Assembly (NCBI GenBank): GCA_965279565.1 | Contig: OZ257249.1 | Coordinates: 558,001 to 622,000 of the forward strand | DNA length: 64,000 bases | From: Tagaea sp965279565 | Lineage (GTDB): Bacteria > Pseudomonadota > Alphaproteobacteria > CACIAM-22H2 | Reading direction: 5' to 3' | Part shown: positions 1 through 10,114 of the stretch, piece by piece | How positions within the stretch are numbered: position 1 is the stretch's first letter | Layout of the letters: every line of letters begins with the position of its first letter | Notes under the pieces: generated by a model | Databases searched by the model: none | Told to the model about the DNA's origin: nothing | What the model saw: the letters and a program-made list of their open reading frames with translations, nothing else | Program-made: the position numbers and the translations under genes

Positions 1-1547
<1,547 letters not shown>

Positions 1548-1562
1548 CACCCGGGGGAACGC

Positions 1563-2408
1563 ATGAAGCCGCACGAACCGCCGCACCTGAAGGCGCCGCC
1601 CCTTGCCTGCGACTGCGCGATCCATGTCTACGACGCGACCGCCTCCGTCGCCCCCACGGCGGTCGCGAAGCCGCCGGTCTGGGCCGATGCGGCCGCCTAC
1701 GACGCCGTCCGCCGCCGGCTGGGAACGTCGCGCGTCGTCATCGTCCAGCCGACGGCTTACGGGCGCGACAATTCCGTCACGCTCGACGGCGTGGCGAAGC
1801 TGGGCGCCGACCGGTCGCGCGCGATCGTCGTGGTCGACGCGAATGTCGGCGAAGCCGAACTCGGCACGATGGCCGCGCGCGGGGCCTGCGGCGTGCGATT
1901 CCACATGTTGGCCGGCGGATTCCTCCGGTGGGACGATCTGGGCGAAATCGCCGCGCGCATCGCACCGCTGGGCTGGCACGTGCAGCTGCAGATGGACGGC
2001 CGCCTGCTCGCCGAGCGTGCCGACATGCTCGCCCGCCTGCCCTGCCCGCTCGTGATCGACCATATCGGAAAATTCCTCGAACCCGTCGCGACCGACCATC
2101 CGGGCTTCCAAGCACTCGCGCGCCTGCTCGAAGGCGGGAACACGTGGTTGAAGCTCTCCGCCGCCTACGAGGTGTCGCGCAAGGGACCGCCGGACTGGGC
2201 GGATACCGGTGCGCTCGCGCGCGCGGCCGTGCGCGTGGCGCCCGAGCGGATGGTCTGGGCGTCGAACTGGCCGCATGTCTCGAAGCTCGACGATCCGCCG
2301 GACGATGCCGGCCAGCTCGACACGCTACTGCATTGGGTCGACGACGATATGCTGCGCCGCCGCATCCTCGTGGACAACGCGGCCGCACTCTACGGATTTT
2401 CAGTGTAG
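1563..2408 (+). CDS. LigI-like amidohydrolase (Amidohydro_2 TIM barrel)
   Basis: A 281-residue cytoplasmic protein that resembles 2-pyrone-4,6-dicarboxylate lactonase and related amidohydrolase-superfamily lactonases. Visible family features are GVRFHML, WHVQLQMD, LVIDHIGKF (strand-end His) and the C-terminal ASNWPH. The N-terminal metal motif, normally D-x-H-x-H or D-C-H-x-H, reads DCAIH, so the first His is Ala, and the usual TDWPH/SDWPH aspartate is Asn. LigI itself works without a metal, so this need not mean loss of activity, but the substrate cannot be assigned. ATG follows the kinase stop by 15 nt with GGGGGA just upstream, so co-transcription with the kinase is possible. Confidence 0.75.
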   Translation: MKPHEPPHLKAPPLACDCAIHVYDATASVAPTAVAKPPVWADAAAYDAVRRRLGTSRVVIVQPTAYGRDNSVTLDGVAKLGADRSRAIVVVDANVGEAELGTMAARGACGVRFHMLAGGFLRWDDLGEIAARIAPLGWHVQLQMDGRLLAERADMLARLPCPLVIDHIGKFLEPVATDHPGFQALARLLEGGNTWLKLSAAYEVSRKGPPDWADTGALARAAVRVAPERMVWASNWPHVSKLDDPPDDAGQLDTLLHWVDDDMLRRRILVDNAAALYGFSV

Positions 2409-2445
2409 TTTCTGCACTCCCATTGGTTGTGGTGAGGCGATGAAA

Positions 2446-2453
2446 TTAACCAT
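2446..2453 (+). promoter_or_regulatory. TTAACCAT, CtrA-like half-site
   Basis: The 115-nt gap between the amidohydrolase stop and the PAS kinase start holds an exact TTAACCAT in a short AT-rich patch. This is the conserved core of the alphaproteobacterial CtrA site. The second TTAA at seven-base spacing is absent, so this is a half-site at best and may be chance. Confidence 0.25.
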
Positions 2454-2523
2454 ATTCGTGCCAACCTGCAGCTCGACGGACCGGAGACGCGTGTTAGGAT
2501 TTTTGTAGGGCATTCGGCCGAAG

Positions 2524-4011
2524 ATGCACGACAGCACTCGGGATGGGTCCATGCCAGACACGCGTACCGAGACCAATCTTTCCAGCATCGTCGACGCGGC
2601 ACCCATCGGGGTGCTCGTCGTCGACCAGTCCGGGCGCATCGTCTACGCGAATGGCGTGCTCGCGCGCATGTTCGGCTATGCGCCCGACGACATGCGCGGC
2701 CAGCTTGTCGAGATGCTGCTTCCCGAATCAAGCCGTCACGCCCATGTCGACTGGCGCAACGCCTTCCTGCGCGCACCCGAACCGCGCGCGATGGGCAGCG
2801 GGCGCGAACTGCGCGCGCGCCACGCCGACGGCCACCTGTTCCCGATCGAGATCGGCCTCGGCGTCGTGGGCGAAAGCGAAGGCGCGCAGGCGATGGCGTT
2901 CGTCATCGATCTTTCGCACCGCTACCGGCTGGAAGCGCAGTTCGCGCAGATGTTCGCCGCGATGCCTTTCGGCCTGCTGCTGGTCGACCATTCCGGCCGG
3001 ATCGTGATGACCAACGCGCGTTCCGACGCGATGTTCGGCCATCCGCCCGGCGCGCTGAAGGGCCAGTCGCTGGAAGTGCTGATCCCCGCGCGCATCCGCC
3101 GCCAGCATGTCGGCTACCGCGACGGCTACGCGCAGGCACCCTCCGTCCGCGCGATGGGCACGGGGCGCGACCTGATGGCCATGCACAGCAGCGGCGCCGA
3201 GTTCCCGGTCGAGATCGCGCTCGCCCCGATCGAACAGGGCGACCAGCGCCTCACGCTCGCGGCCGTGACCGACATCTCGCTGCGCAAAGACCTGGAGAAC
3301 AATCTGCGCCAGGCGAACGCCAATCTCGAGGAGTTCACCTACGTCGCCTCGCACGACCTGCGCTCGCCGCTGCGCGGCATCTCGGACCTGCTCGACTGGA
3401 TCCGCGAGGAGCTCGACGAGGCGAAGATGTCGCAATCCGTGCGCGGCAATTTCGACCGCATCCAGCTTCGCGTCGCGCGCACCGAGCGGATGATCGACGA
3501 CCTGCTGACCTACGCGCGCGCCGGCGCGCTCGAAAGCGAGATCAGCAAGGTCTCGCCGCGCGAGATGCTGGAATCGCTGATCCTGCTGGTCAACCCGCCG
3601 CCGGGTGCGCGCATCGAGATCGACATCGGCGCCGATGTCGCCCCCTTCGACACCGCAAGCGTCCCGCTGCTGACGGCGCTGCGCAATCTGATCGAGAACG
3701 CGCTCAAGCACGCCGGGCGGAACGACCCGCTGATCCGCGTCTCGGCGCGCAGCGAGGGCCGCTACTGCGCCTTCCATGTCGAGGACGACGGCCAGGGCGT
3801 GCCCGAGACCGCGCGCAACCAGATCTTCCGGCTGTTCCACCGCGCCACGACGAAGACCGAGGGGCACGGCATCGGCCTTGCCGTCACCCGGCGCATCGTC
3901 ACGCGCCACGGCGGCGAGGTCGACTATCGCGGCGAGAGCGGTCTGGGCGGGGCGCATTTCCGCGTGCTGTGGCCGAGCGTGCAGTTGCGCAAGGTCGCCG
4001 AGAATGGCTGA
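2524..4011 (+). CDS. PAS-PAS sensor histidine kinase (phytochrome-kinase type)
   Basis: A 495-residue soluble kinase without membrane segments. Two PAS domains (about residues 20-140 and 145-265, each with the VxVVDxSGRIVxxN pattern) are followed by HisKA with ASHDLRSPLRG (His277) and a HATPase with a NLIENALKH N-box and GHGIGLAV G2 box. The HDLRSPL form of the H-box is that of bacteriophytochrome-type kinases. An alternative start at ATG 2551 removes nine residues. Its stop overlaps the next gene by 8 nt (4004-4011), and that gene is an Rcp1-type regulator, so the pair very likely forms one phosphotransfer unit. PAS ligands are unknown. Confidence 0.9.
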   Translation: MHDSTRDGSMPDTRTETNLSSIVDAAPIGVLVVDQSGRIVYANGVLARMFGYAPDDMRGQLVEMLLPESSRHAHVDWRNAFLRAPEPRAMGSGRELRARHADGHLFPIEIGLGVVGESEGAQAMAFVIDLSHRYRLEAQFAQMFAAMPFGLLLVDHSGRIVMTNARSDAMFGHPPGALKGQSLEVLIPARIRRQHVGYRDGYAQAPSVRAMGTGRDLMAMHSSGAEFPVEIALAPIEQGDQRLTLAAVTDISLRKDLENNLRQANANLEEFTYVASHDLRSPLRGISDLLDWIREELDEAKMSQSVRGNFDRIQLRVARTERMIDDLLTYARAGALESEISKVSPREMLESLILLVNPPPGARIEIDIGADVAPFDTASVPLLTALRNLIENALKHAGRNDPLIRVSARSEGRYCAFHVEDDGQGVPETARNQIFRLFHRATTKTEGHGIGLAVTRRIVTRHGGEVDYRGESGLGGAHFRVLWPSVQLRKVAENG

Positions 4012-4432
4012 GCGCGCCTTCAACATCCTGCTCGTCGAGGACGACGACGTCGCGGCCGAGGCGGTCGTGCGCGGCGTGCGGAAGAACGGCCAGGACTGGA
4101 ACGTCGTCGTCGCCGAGGACGGCGTCGAGGCGCTCGACGTGCTGCGCGGACAGCATCCGAGCAAGCGGATTCCCCGCCCCTACGTGGTCGTGATCGACCT
4201 CAACATGCCGCGCATGAACGGGCTGGAGCTGATCGAGGCGCTGCGCGCCGACGACGAGCTGCGCCGGTCGGTCGTGTTCGTGCTGACGACGTCGAACTCC
4301 GAAACCGACCAGCGCCGCGCGCGCGAGCTGGGCATCGTCGGCTACATGGTCAAGTCGAGTGCGGGTCCCAGGCACGCGAATTTCGTCGACCAGATCCGGA
4401 GTTTCCGGAACTCCGTCTTTCCCCCGGATTGA
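4004..4432 (+). CDS. Single-domain response regulator (Rcp1-like)
   Basis: A 142-residue stand-alone receiver domain. It has the acidic cluster VEDDD, the phosphoacceptor Asp65 in VIDLNMPRMNG, the conserved Thr in FVLTTS and Lys in GYMVKSS. It has no output domain, as in cyanobacterial Rcp1, which partners phytochrome-type kinases. The start ATG lies inside the end of the preceding PAS kinase gene (8-nt overlap), which implies coupled translation and a direct phosphoacceptor role. The next gene starts 3 nt after its stop. It probably relays phosphate or titrates the kinase rather than binding DNA. Confidence 0.92.
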   Translation: MAERAFNILLVEDDDVAAEAVVRGVRKNGQDWNVVVAEDGVEALDVLRGQHPSKRIPRPYVVVIDLNMPRMNGLELIEALRADDELRRSVVFVLTTSNSETDQRRARELGIVGYMVKSSAGPRHANFVDQIRSFRNSVFPPD

Positions 4433-4435
4433 AAG

Positions 4436-6199
4436 ATGCTGTCAGCAGAAGCCGCCGCCGCACTCGACCGGAACGTCCGCATCCTTCTCGTGGAGGACGA
4501 CGACGTCGACCGCGAGAAGATCCGCCGTTTCCTCGAGCAGTACGCGCGGCCCTACAGCCTGTGCGAGACCGCTTCGCTGGGTGAGGCGTCGGCGGAGATC
4601 CGCCGGTCGGGCTACGACTGCATCATCCTCGATTTCCGCCTTGCCGACGGGGCCGGCACCGACCTGATCCCGTCCATCCAGGGCATCCTCGGCCGCGAAT
4701 GCCCGATCATCATGGTGACCGGCATGGGCAGCGAGACCAGTGCGGTCGAGGCGATGCGCGAGGGCGTGTTCGACTACCTGCCCAAGGCCGGGCTCGACCG
4801 GCGCAAGCTCCACCAGGCGCTCGACAACAGCCTGCGCTGGGGCCAAATGCAGCGCCAGTTGACCGCCGCCGAACAGCGCCTGCGCCGGCAGAGCCTCTAT
4901 GACGGGCTGACCGGCCTGCCCAACCGCAACCTGTTCTTCGACCGGCTGGAGCATGCCTGCGCCACGTTCGGGCGCGACCATGCCGGCTTCGCCGTGCTGA
5001 TGATGGATCTCAACCGCTTCAAGGAGGTCAACGACACGCTGGGCCACGCCGCTGGCGACGAGGTGCTGCGCGAGGTCGGGCGGCGGCTGGCCCCGCTTCT
5101 GCGCCAGTCCGACACGCTCGCCCGCCTCGGCGGGGACGAATTCGCCGCGATCCTGCCCGGTGCGGCAACGGCCGAGATCGCCAGCCATCTCGCGGGCCGC
5201 CTGTCGGCAGCCCTGCACGTGCCGATGATGGTCGCGGGCAAGAAGCTCGTCGTCGGCATGGCGGTGGGTGTGGCTCTCTGCCCGCAGCACGGGAACGACG
5301 CGAGCCAGCTGATGTCGCGCGCCGACCGCGCGATGTACCAGTCGAAGCGCCGGATGCTGTCGGTCGTGGTCGATGCGGGTGCCGACGAGGCGCCGGCCCC
5401 CAGCAGCCATGTCGTGCTCGGCCAGGTCGAGCAGGCGATGCTGCGGCGCGAGCTGGCGATGCACTACCAGCCGAAGGTCGATCTGGTCACCGGCGAGGTC
5501 GTGGGCCTCGAAGCGCTGGTGCGCTGGAACCGGGGCCCCGGCGACGTCGTCCGCCCGGCCGACTTCCTGCCGGCGGTCGAACAGTCGCGACTGCTCGACT
5601 TCTTCACCTACCACACGCTCGAACTGGTGCTGCAGCAGCTGCGCACCTGGATCGACGCCGGGACGCAGGTTCCGGTGGCGGTCAATCTCTCCGCCCGGAT
5701 GCTGGAGCGCGAGACGCTCGAGCGCGACGTGCTCGGCCTGCTGGAGCGCTACCGGGTTCCGCACGACCTGGTCTGCTTCGAGATCACCGAGACGGCCCTG
5801 CTCGTCAACGTGCCGGCGGCGCGCGAGGCGGTACGCCGGCTCGGCGAGCACGGCATCGCCTTCTCGATCGACGATTTCGGGGCCGGCTACGCGTCGTTCT
5901 CGTATCTGCGGGATTTCCGCGTGCGCGAGATCAAGGTCGACCGGACCTTCATCTCGTCGATCGCCGCGGGCAGTTTCGACGCGGTCCTGCTGCGCAGCGT
6001 CGGCGTTCTCTGCGACGCGCTGGGTATCCGGGTCGTCGCCGAGGGGATCGAGGATCTCGCCTGCCGCGACGTGCTGGCGGCGGAGGGCTGCCGGTACGGG
6101 CAGGGCTACGCGATCGCGCGGCCGATGCCCGCCGAGGCGCTTCCGGCCTGGCTCGAACGCTGGAAAGCCGAATTCCGACCCGCGAATCGCGATTCCTGA
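4436..6199 (+). CDS. REC-GGDEF-EAL cyclic di-GMP regulator
   Basis: A 587-residue protein with an N-terminal receiver (Asp66 in IILDFRLADG), a GGDEF domain (GGDEF at 232-236) and an EAL domain (EAL at 359-361). The cyclase signature is intact and preceded by an RxxD inhibitory site (R223-D226) at the canonical five-residue spacing. The EAL domain keeps ALVRWN, NLSARML, FEITETALL, DDFGAGYASF and KVDRTF, so both activities look possible. It follows the PAS kinase and receiver genes by 3 nt and is the likely output of that phosphorelay, changing c-di-GMP level. The nearby fliG and flagellar genes suggest a motility role, by inference. Confidence 0.93.
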   Translation: MLSAEAAAALDRNVRILLVEDDDVDREKIRRFLEQYARPYSLCETASLGEASAEIRRSGYDCIILDFRLADGAGTDLIPSIQGILGRECPIIMVTGMGSETSAVEAMREGVFDYLPKAGLDRRKLHQALDNSLRWGQMQRQLTAAEQRLRRQSLYDGLTGLPNRNLFFDRLEHACATFGRDHAGFAVLMMDLNRFKEVNDTLGHAAGDEVLREVGRRLAPLLRQSDTLARLGGDEFAAILPGAATAEIASHLAGRLSAALHVPMMVAGKKLVVGMAVGVALCPQHGNDASQLMSRADRAMYQSKRRMLSVVVDAGADEAPAPSSHVVLGQVEQAMLRRELAMHYQPKVDLVTGEVVGLEALVRWNRGPGDVVRPADFLPAVEQSRLLDFFTYHTLELVLQQLRTWIDAGTQVPVAVNLSARMLERETLERDVLGLLERYRVPHDLVCFEITETALLVNVPAAREAVRRLGEHGIAFSIDDFGAGYASFSYLRDFRVREIKVDRTFISSIAAGSFDAVLLRSVGVLCDALGIRVVAEGIEDLACRDVLAAEGCRYGQGYAIARPMPAEALPAWLERWKAEFRPANRDS

Positions 6200-6267
6200 T
6201 ACCATCGTAGCTGCCCTTCCGGGAGCGCGATTCCGCGCCGACGCATCGGTCGCCGATCGGATCCCGC

Positions 6268-7290
6268 ATGCGCGTGCGCGACGATTACCGGACCCTGTCG
6301 GGCAAGGACAAAGCCTCCATCCTGCTGCTGTCGCTGGGCGAGCAGGTCGCGACCAAGCTGTTCGCGCTGATGAGCGACGAGGAGATCAAGGAGATCTCCC
6401 AGTCGATGGCCGGCCTCGGCAACGTCAATTCCTCGATCATCGAACGCCTGATCGTCGAGTTCGCCGACCAGATCTCGGCGACCGGCTCGCTTGTCGGCTC
6501 GTTCGACTCGACCGAACGCCTGCTCGGCAAGGTCCTCGACAAGAACCGCATCGCCGGCATCATGGACGACATCCGCGGCCCGGCCGGCCGCACGATGTGG
6601 GACAAGCTGGGCAACGTCAACGAGGCGGTGCTCGCCAACTACCTGAAAAACGAATATCCGCAGACCGTCGCGGTCGTGCTCTCCAAGATCCGCTCCGACC
6701 ACGGGGCGCGCGTCATGGGCACGCTGCCCGAGGCCTTCGCGATGGAAGTCGTCATGCGCATGCTCCGCATGGAGACCGTGCAGAAGGAAGTGCTGGACGA
6801 TCTGGAGCGCGTGCTGCGCAACGAATTCATGTCGAACCTCGCGAAGACGAGCCGCAAGGACAACCACGAACTGATGGCGGAAATCTTCAATTCCCTCGAC
6901 CGCCAGACCGAAGGCCGCTTCACGACCGCGCTGGAAGAGCGCAACCGCGACAGTGCCGAGAAGATCAAGGCGCTGATGTTCAAGTTCGAGGATCTGGGTC
7001 GCCTGGATCCCGGCGGCGTGCAGACGCTGCTGCGCGCGGTCGACAAGGGCAAGCTTGCCATCGCGATGAAGGGGGCGAACGAACAGGTGCGCGACCTGTT
7101 CTTCTCCAACATGTCCGAGCGCGCGGGAAAGATGCTGCGCGAGGAGATCGAGGCGCTGGGCCCCGTGCGCGGCAAGGACGTGGCCGAGGCGCAGACGGCG
7201 ATGGTCAACGTCGCCAAGGAACTCGCCGCGAAGGACGAGATCGTCCTGTCGAAGGGCGGGGCCGGCGGGGACGACGACCTGATCTACTGA
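6268..7290 (+). CDS. fliG: Flagellar motor switch protein FliG
   Basis: A 340-residue protein matching FliG along its full length (the family is usually about 330-350). The N-terminal part resembles the FliF-binding domain, the middle contains the EYPQTVAVVLSKI armadillo motif, and the C-terminal torque helix has the conserved MFKFEDLGRLD, KGANEQVRDLFFSNMSERA and ALGPVRGKDV. It would form the rotor ring under the MS ring and interact with the stator. It is unusual that fliF, fliH and fliN are not beside it. It sits 68 nt downstream of the REC-GGDEF-EAL gene, which may link motor assembly to c-di-GMP control. Confidence 0.95.
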   Translation: MRVRDDYRTLSGKDKASILLLSLGEQVATKLFALMSDEEIKEISQSMAGLGNVNSSIIERLIVEFADQISATGSLVGSFDSTERLLGKVLDKNRIAGIMDDIRGPAGRTMWDKLGNVNEAVLANYLKNEYPQTVAVVLSKIRSDHGARVMGTLPEAFAMEVVMRMLRMETVQKEVLDDLERVLRNEFMSNLAKTSRKDNHELMAEIFNSLDRQTEGRFTTALEERNRDSAEKIKALMFKFEDLGRLDPGGVQTLLRAVDKGKLAIAMKGANEQVRDLFFSNMSERAGKMLREEIEALGPVRGKDVAEAQTAMVNVAKELAAKDEIVLSKGGAGGDDDLIY

Positions 7291-7322
7291 CTGGCCGTCG
7301 TCCGCCCGCCCGCAATCACCTT

Positions 7323-7688
7323 TCAGGCCGCGACGCGACCGCCGGTCTGCGTGTTCGCCGCGACGGCCGGGACCGTGCCCATCACGTAGAGATGCTCGTC
7401 GGCGTCGTGACGCGCGAGATGGCCGGCCGCGAAGCTGGCGATCTCGGTGCGATCGATGCCGATGTCCGCCAGGCTGCGGTCGTCGAGGCGCTCGAGGTCG
7501 GCGATCGTCTGCTGGCGCTCGTCCCACGTGCGGTAGGCGGCGGCCAGACGGCCGAACCCACGCCCGATCGCGACGATCAGGTCGGCGATGTCGGCGCCGA
7601 GGCGCGCGGCGCGATAGTGACGGGCAGCCAGTTCCATCTCGAGCGCCGAGAGGTTGGCGGGGATACGGGACGGGTCGATGCGGGACAT
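7323..7688 (-). CDS. DUF1127 (YjiS-like) small protein
   Basis: A 121-residue protein whose central part carries the DUF1127 signature LERLDDRSLADIGIDRTEI. The ATG at 7688 is chosen over longer upstream reading because GAGG sits about ten bases before it and homology begins here. DUF1127 proteins are small, alphaproteobacteria-enriched and often stress-regulated; some affect RNA turnover or phosphate/carbon physiology, but no function can be assigned to this one. It is convergent with fliG (32-nt gap). At 121 residues it is longer than the common 45-70-residue forms, with an Ala-rich tail. Confidence 0.8.
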   Translation of the reverse strand: MSRIDPSRIPANLSALEMELAARHYRAARLGADIADLIVAIGRGFGRLAAAYRTWDERQQTIADLERLDDRSLADIGIDRTEIASFAAGHLARHDADEHLYVMGTVPAVAANTQTGGRVAA

Positions 7689-7918
7689 CTTGGAACCCTC
7701 GTGTTGGGGGCGGCGGACCGCCAATCGGCCCGTCGCGCTGTGATGCGGTATAGAAATGTACGAATGGAATCCGTGTGTTGGGTGAGTTGATGTTGCGATG
7801 CAGCAATGCAGTTTCCGCAGGGATTCATGCGTGCAGAATGCATAAATGCGCAGCACCGTCCCGCCCGCCCGGAACCCCCGGCGGTACTTGGATAATTTCA
7901 TGATTGTCGCAGGGCGAA

Positions 7919-7951
7919 GCCGGCGACGCTGCCCAAGATCGATGCGCCGGC
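7919..7951 (-). terminator. GC-rich hairpin downstream of the globin chemoreceptor gene
   Basis: GCCGGCG (7919-7925) and CGCCGGC (7945-7951) form a perfect 7-bp stem with a 19-nt loop, 8 nt after the stop of the chemoreceptor gene. There is no U-run after it, so it could be an RNA-end stabiliser or weak terminator. The rest of the 270-nt gap (7689-7958) holds several TGCAT-rich words and must contain the promoter of the DUF1127 gene; I see no clear -35/-10 pair. Confidence 0.25.
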
Positions 7952-7958
7952 GGTCCCG

Positions 7959-9314
7959 CTACGCGGCGCGGATCTCGGCGAGGAAGCGGTCGACCTGGCG
8001 GCGCAGCTCGTCCGACTGGCTGGTGATCCCGAGCGACGCGTCCAGCACCTTCTCGGCCGAGCGGCCGGTTTCGGCCGTGGCTTCTGTCACGCCGGAGATG
8101 TTCGACGAGACTTCCGCCGTTCCGGCCGACGCCTGCTGGACGTTGCGCGCGATCTCCTGCGTCGCCGCGCCCTGCTGTTCGACCGCCGAGGCGATGGCCG
8201 TGGCGATGTCGTTGGCCTCGGCGATCGCGGTGGAGATGCTCGCGATCGCCGAAACGACATCCTTCGTCGCCGACTGGATCGCGCCGATCTGGACGGCGAT
8301 GTCCTCCGTCGCCTTGGTGGTCTGGTTGGCAAGGCTCTTCACTTCGCTCGCGACGACCGCGAAGCCCTTGCCGGCCTCCCCCGCGCGCGCGGCCTCGATC
8401 GTGGCGTTCAGCGCCAGCAGATTCGTCTGGCTGGCGATGCCGTTGATGAGCTTGACCACGTCGCCGATCCGCTGGGCGGCCTCCGCGAGGCTCGCGACGG
8501 TGCCGTTCGTGCGGTCGGCCTCGGCGACGGCCTTGCGCGTGGCGGCGGTCGACTGCCCGACCTGCCGGCCGATCTCGGCGACCGACGCGGAAAGCTGCTC
8601 GGCCGCACTCGCCACGGTCTGCACGTTGGTCGAAGCCTGCTCCGACGCCGCCGCGACGCTGCTGAGGTTCCGGCTGTTCTCGCCGGCGACGCTCGTCAGG
8701 CCGTCGGCGATCGCCTTCATCGACACGGCCGATTCCGAGATCGACACGACCGCGCCCTTCACGCCGCCCTCGAAGCTGTCGGCGAAGCCCATCAGGCGGT
8801 TCTGGAACTCGTTCCTGCCCTTCGCGGTCCCTTCCTCGATATAGATCGACAGCGCGTAGTCCATGTCGAGGAACAGCGCCTTGATCATGGCGTCGAGGCA
8901 GGCGACGAGCCTGGGCCGGCTCCAGCGATGTTCGGCGACGGCGACGGACGCCAGCTCGCCGATCGCCAGCGCGTAGCCGCCGATGTACCAGCGCGGGTCG
9001 AGGCCGATGCGCGCATGCGTCTTGCCGATGCGCCGGACGCGCTCGACGTAGGATTCGTCGAACTTCCCCTCGAAGATGCCCAGCCAGTGCGAGGCCTGCG
9101 CCTTGCGCGCGCGGTCGAGCCCGGCCTGGCCGCCGAACATGGCGACCAGCTCGGGATATCCGCCGACATGGTCGTAGAATTTCCCCAGCACCCGCCCGAC
9201 ATTCTTCTCCAGGACCGGGCGGAATTCGCGCAGGGCGGCGCGCGTCGGCTCGTCGAGCCGCAGGAACTCCAGGCGTTCTTCGCGACGGTCGCCGGCGGCG
9301 GTCGGAGCATTCAT
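7959..9314 (-). CDS. Globin-coupled methyl-accepting chemotaxis protein (HemAT-like)
   Basis: A 451-residue soluble receptor. Residues 1-185 resemble the protoglobin sensor of HemAT, with a candidate proximal haem ligand His100 in GKTHARIGLDPRWYIGGY. The C-terminal half is an MCP signalling domain with the hairpin tip INGIASQTNLLALNATIEAA. No membrane segment is present, so it would be a cytoplasmic oxygen/NO/redox sensor feeding CheA. The ATG at 9314 overlaps the stop of the preceding Crp/Fnr gene as ATGA, so the two are translationally coupled. The family assignment is firm; the ligand is inferred. Confidence 0.93.
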   Translation of the reverse strand: MNAPTAAGDRREERLEFLRLDEPTRAALREFRPVLEKNVGRVLGKFYDHVGGYPELVAMFGGQAGLDRARKAQASHWLGIFEGKFDESYVERVRRIGKTHARIGLDPRWYIGGYALAIGELASVAVAEHRWSRPRLVACLDAMIKALFLDMDYALSIYIEEGTAKGRNEFQNRLMGFADSFEGGVKGAVVSISESAVSMKAIADGLTSVAGENSRNLSSVAAASEQASTNVQTVASAAEQLSASVAEIGRQVGQSTAATRKAVAEADRTNGTVASLAEAAQRIGDVVKLINGIASQTNLLALNATIEAARAGEAGKGFAVVASEVKSLANQTTKATEDIAVQIGAIQSATKDVVSAIASISTAIAEANDIATAIASAVEQQGAATQEIARNVQQASAGTAEVSSNISGVTEATAETGRSAEKVLDASLGITSQSDELRRQVDRFLAEIRAA

Positions 9315-10114
9315 TGGATCCTGCCTTTCTCGAGGGACGGGGAACGATGCGGCGGACGGGCTTCCGGCGGGTCGACCTTCAGGTCGGCCAGCAGGCCCAG
9401 CCTGCCGATGTCGAGCAGCGCGATGCTGGCGTCGCGCACTTCCATGATCCGCTCGCGGCGCAGCTGGCCGAGGATCCGGCCGATATGCGTCGTGGTCAGG
9501 CCCAGCGTGTCGGCGAGCAGGTTCTGCCGGATCGGGAACGGGATCGGCCGGAGCGGGCTCCAGCCGCGCTCGTACATCCGCCGCGCGAACTTGACGAAGA
9601 AGCGCGCTATCCGCTCGACGCCCGTGCAGCGGCCGAGATCGACCACCAGGTCCTCGACCTGCGCCACACCTTCGGCGCTGAAGCGGATCACGCGCCGCAT
9701 CAGTTCGGGCCGGCATTCGAGCCGCTGGAGCACGTCCTTGCGGGGGAAAGCCATGCATTTGATGTCGGTGACCGCGCGCAGCACATCGATATGATGCGGT
9801 GCGAAGATGCTGTGGACCGAAGCGATCTCGCCCGGCATCAGGTAGGCGAGGATCTGCCTTCCGCCGCCGCGCCGCACCCGGCTGCGGCACGCGAGCCCCG
9901 CGCACACGACGAGCACCGACATGTCGTCCTCCGACGGCTCGCAGATCGGCCGGCGGGCGCGCACGCCGATCGGTACGCCGGCAAGATCGAACTCGTCGTC
10001 CGGCGCCATCAGGGCGCAGCGATCCGCCCGGCGGATGTCGCAGTGCGAACAGCCGGGGGCCGGCCCGGAGACGTCCGGCACTGCCGTGGAAAGACTCGCG
10101 GGGCGCTGCGTCAT
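9311..10114 (-). CDS. Crp/Fnr-family transcriptional regulator
   Basis: A 267-residue regulator with a cyclic-nucleotide-like beta barrel (VLVVCAGLACRSRV...RQILAYLMPGEIASV) and a C-terminal Crp-type HTH (LADTLGLTTTHIGRILGQL). An N-terminal Cys cluster, CSHCDIRRADRC, recalls FNR-type redox sensors, but I cannot show an iron-sulphur site. The recognition helix has TTTH where Crp has RE and Fnr has E..SR, so the DNA target should differ. Start ATG 10114 is preferred; longer reading to 10240 gives low-complexity sequence. The stop overlaps the globin-coupled chemoreceptor start (ATGA). A perfect dyad upstream (10228-10247) is a candidate own operator. Confidence 0.88.
   Translation of the reverse strand: MTQRPASLSTAVPDVSGPAPGCSHCDIRRADRCALMAPDDEFDLAGVPIGVRARRPICEPSEDDMSVLVVCAGLACRSRVRRGGGRQILAYLMPGEIASVHSIFAPHHIDVLRAVTDIKCMAFPRKDVLQRLECRPELMRRVIRFSAEGVAQVEDLVVDLGRCTGVERIARFFVKFARRMYERGWSPLRPIPFPIRQNLLADTLGLTTTHIGRILGQLRRERIMEVRDASIALLDIGRLGLLADLKVDPPEARPPHRSPSLEKGRIQ

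Noticed and set aside
4442..6205. Very long antisense reading frame opposite the GGDEF-EAL gene
   Set aside because: A codon-position mirror of a GC-rich gene; the sense strand carries recognisable catalytic motifs, the antisense none.
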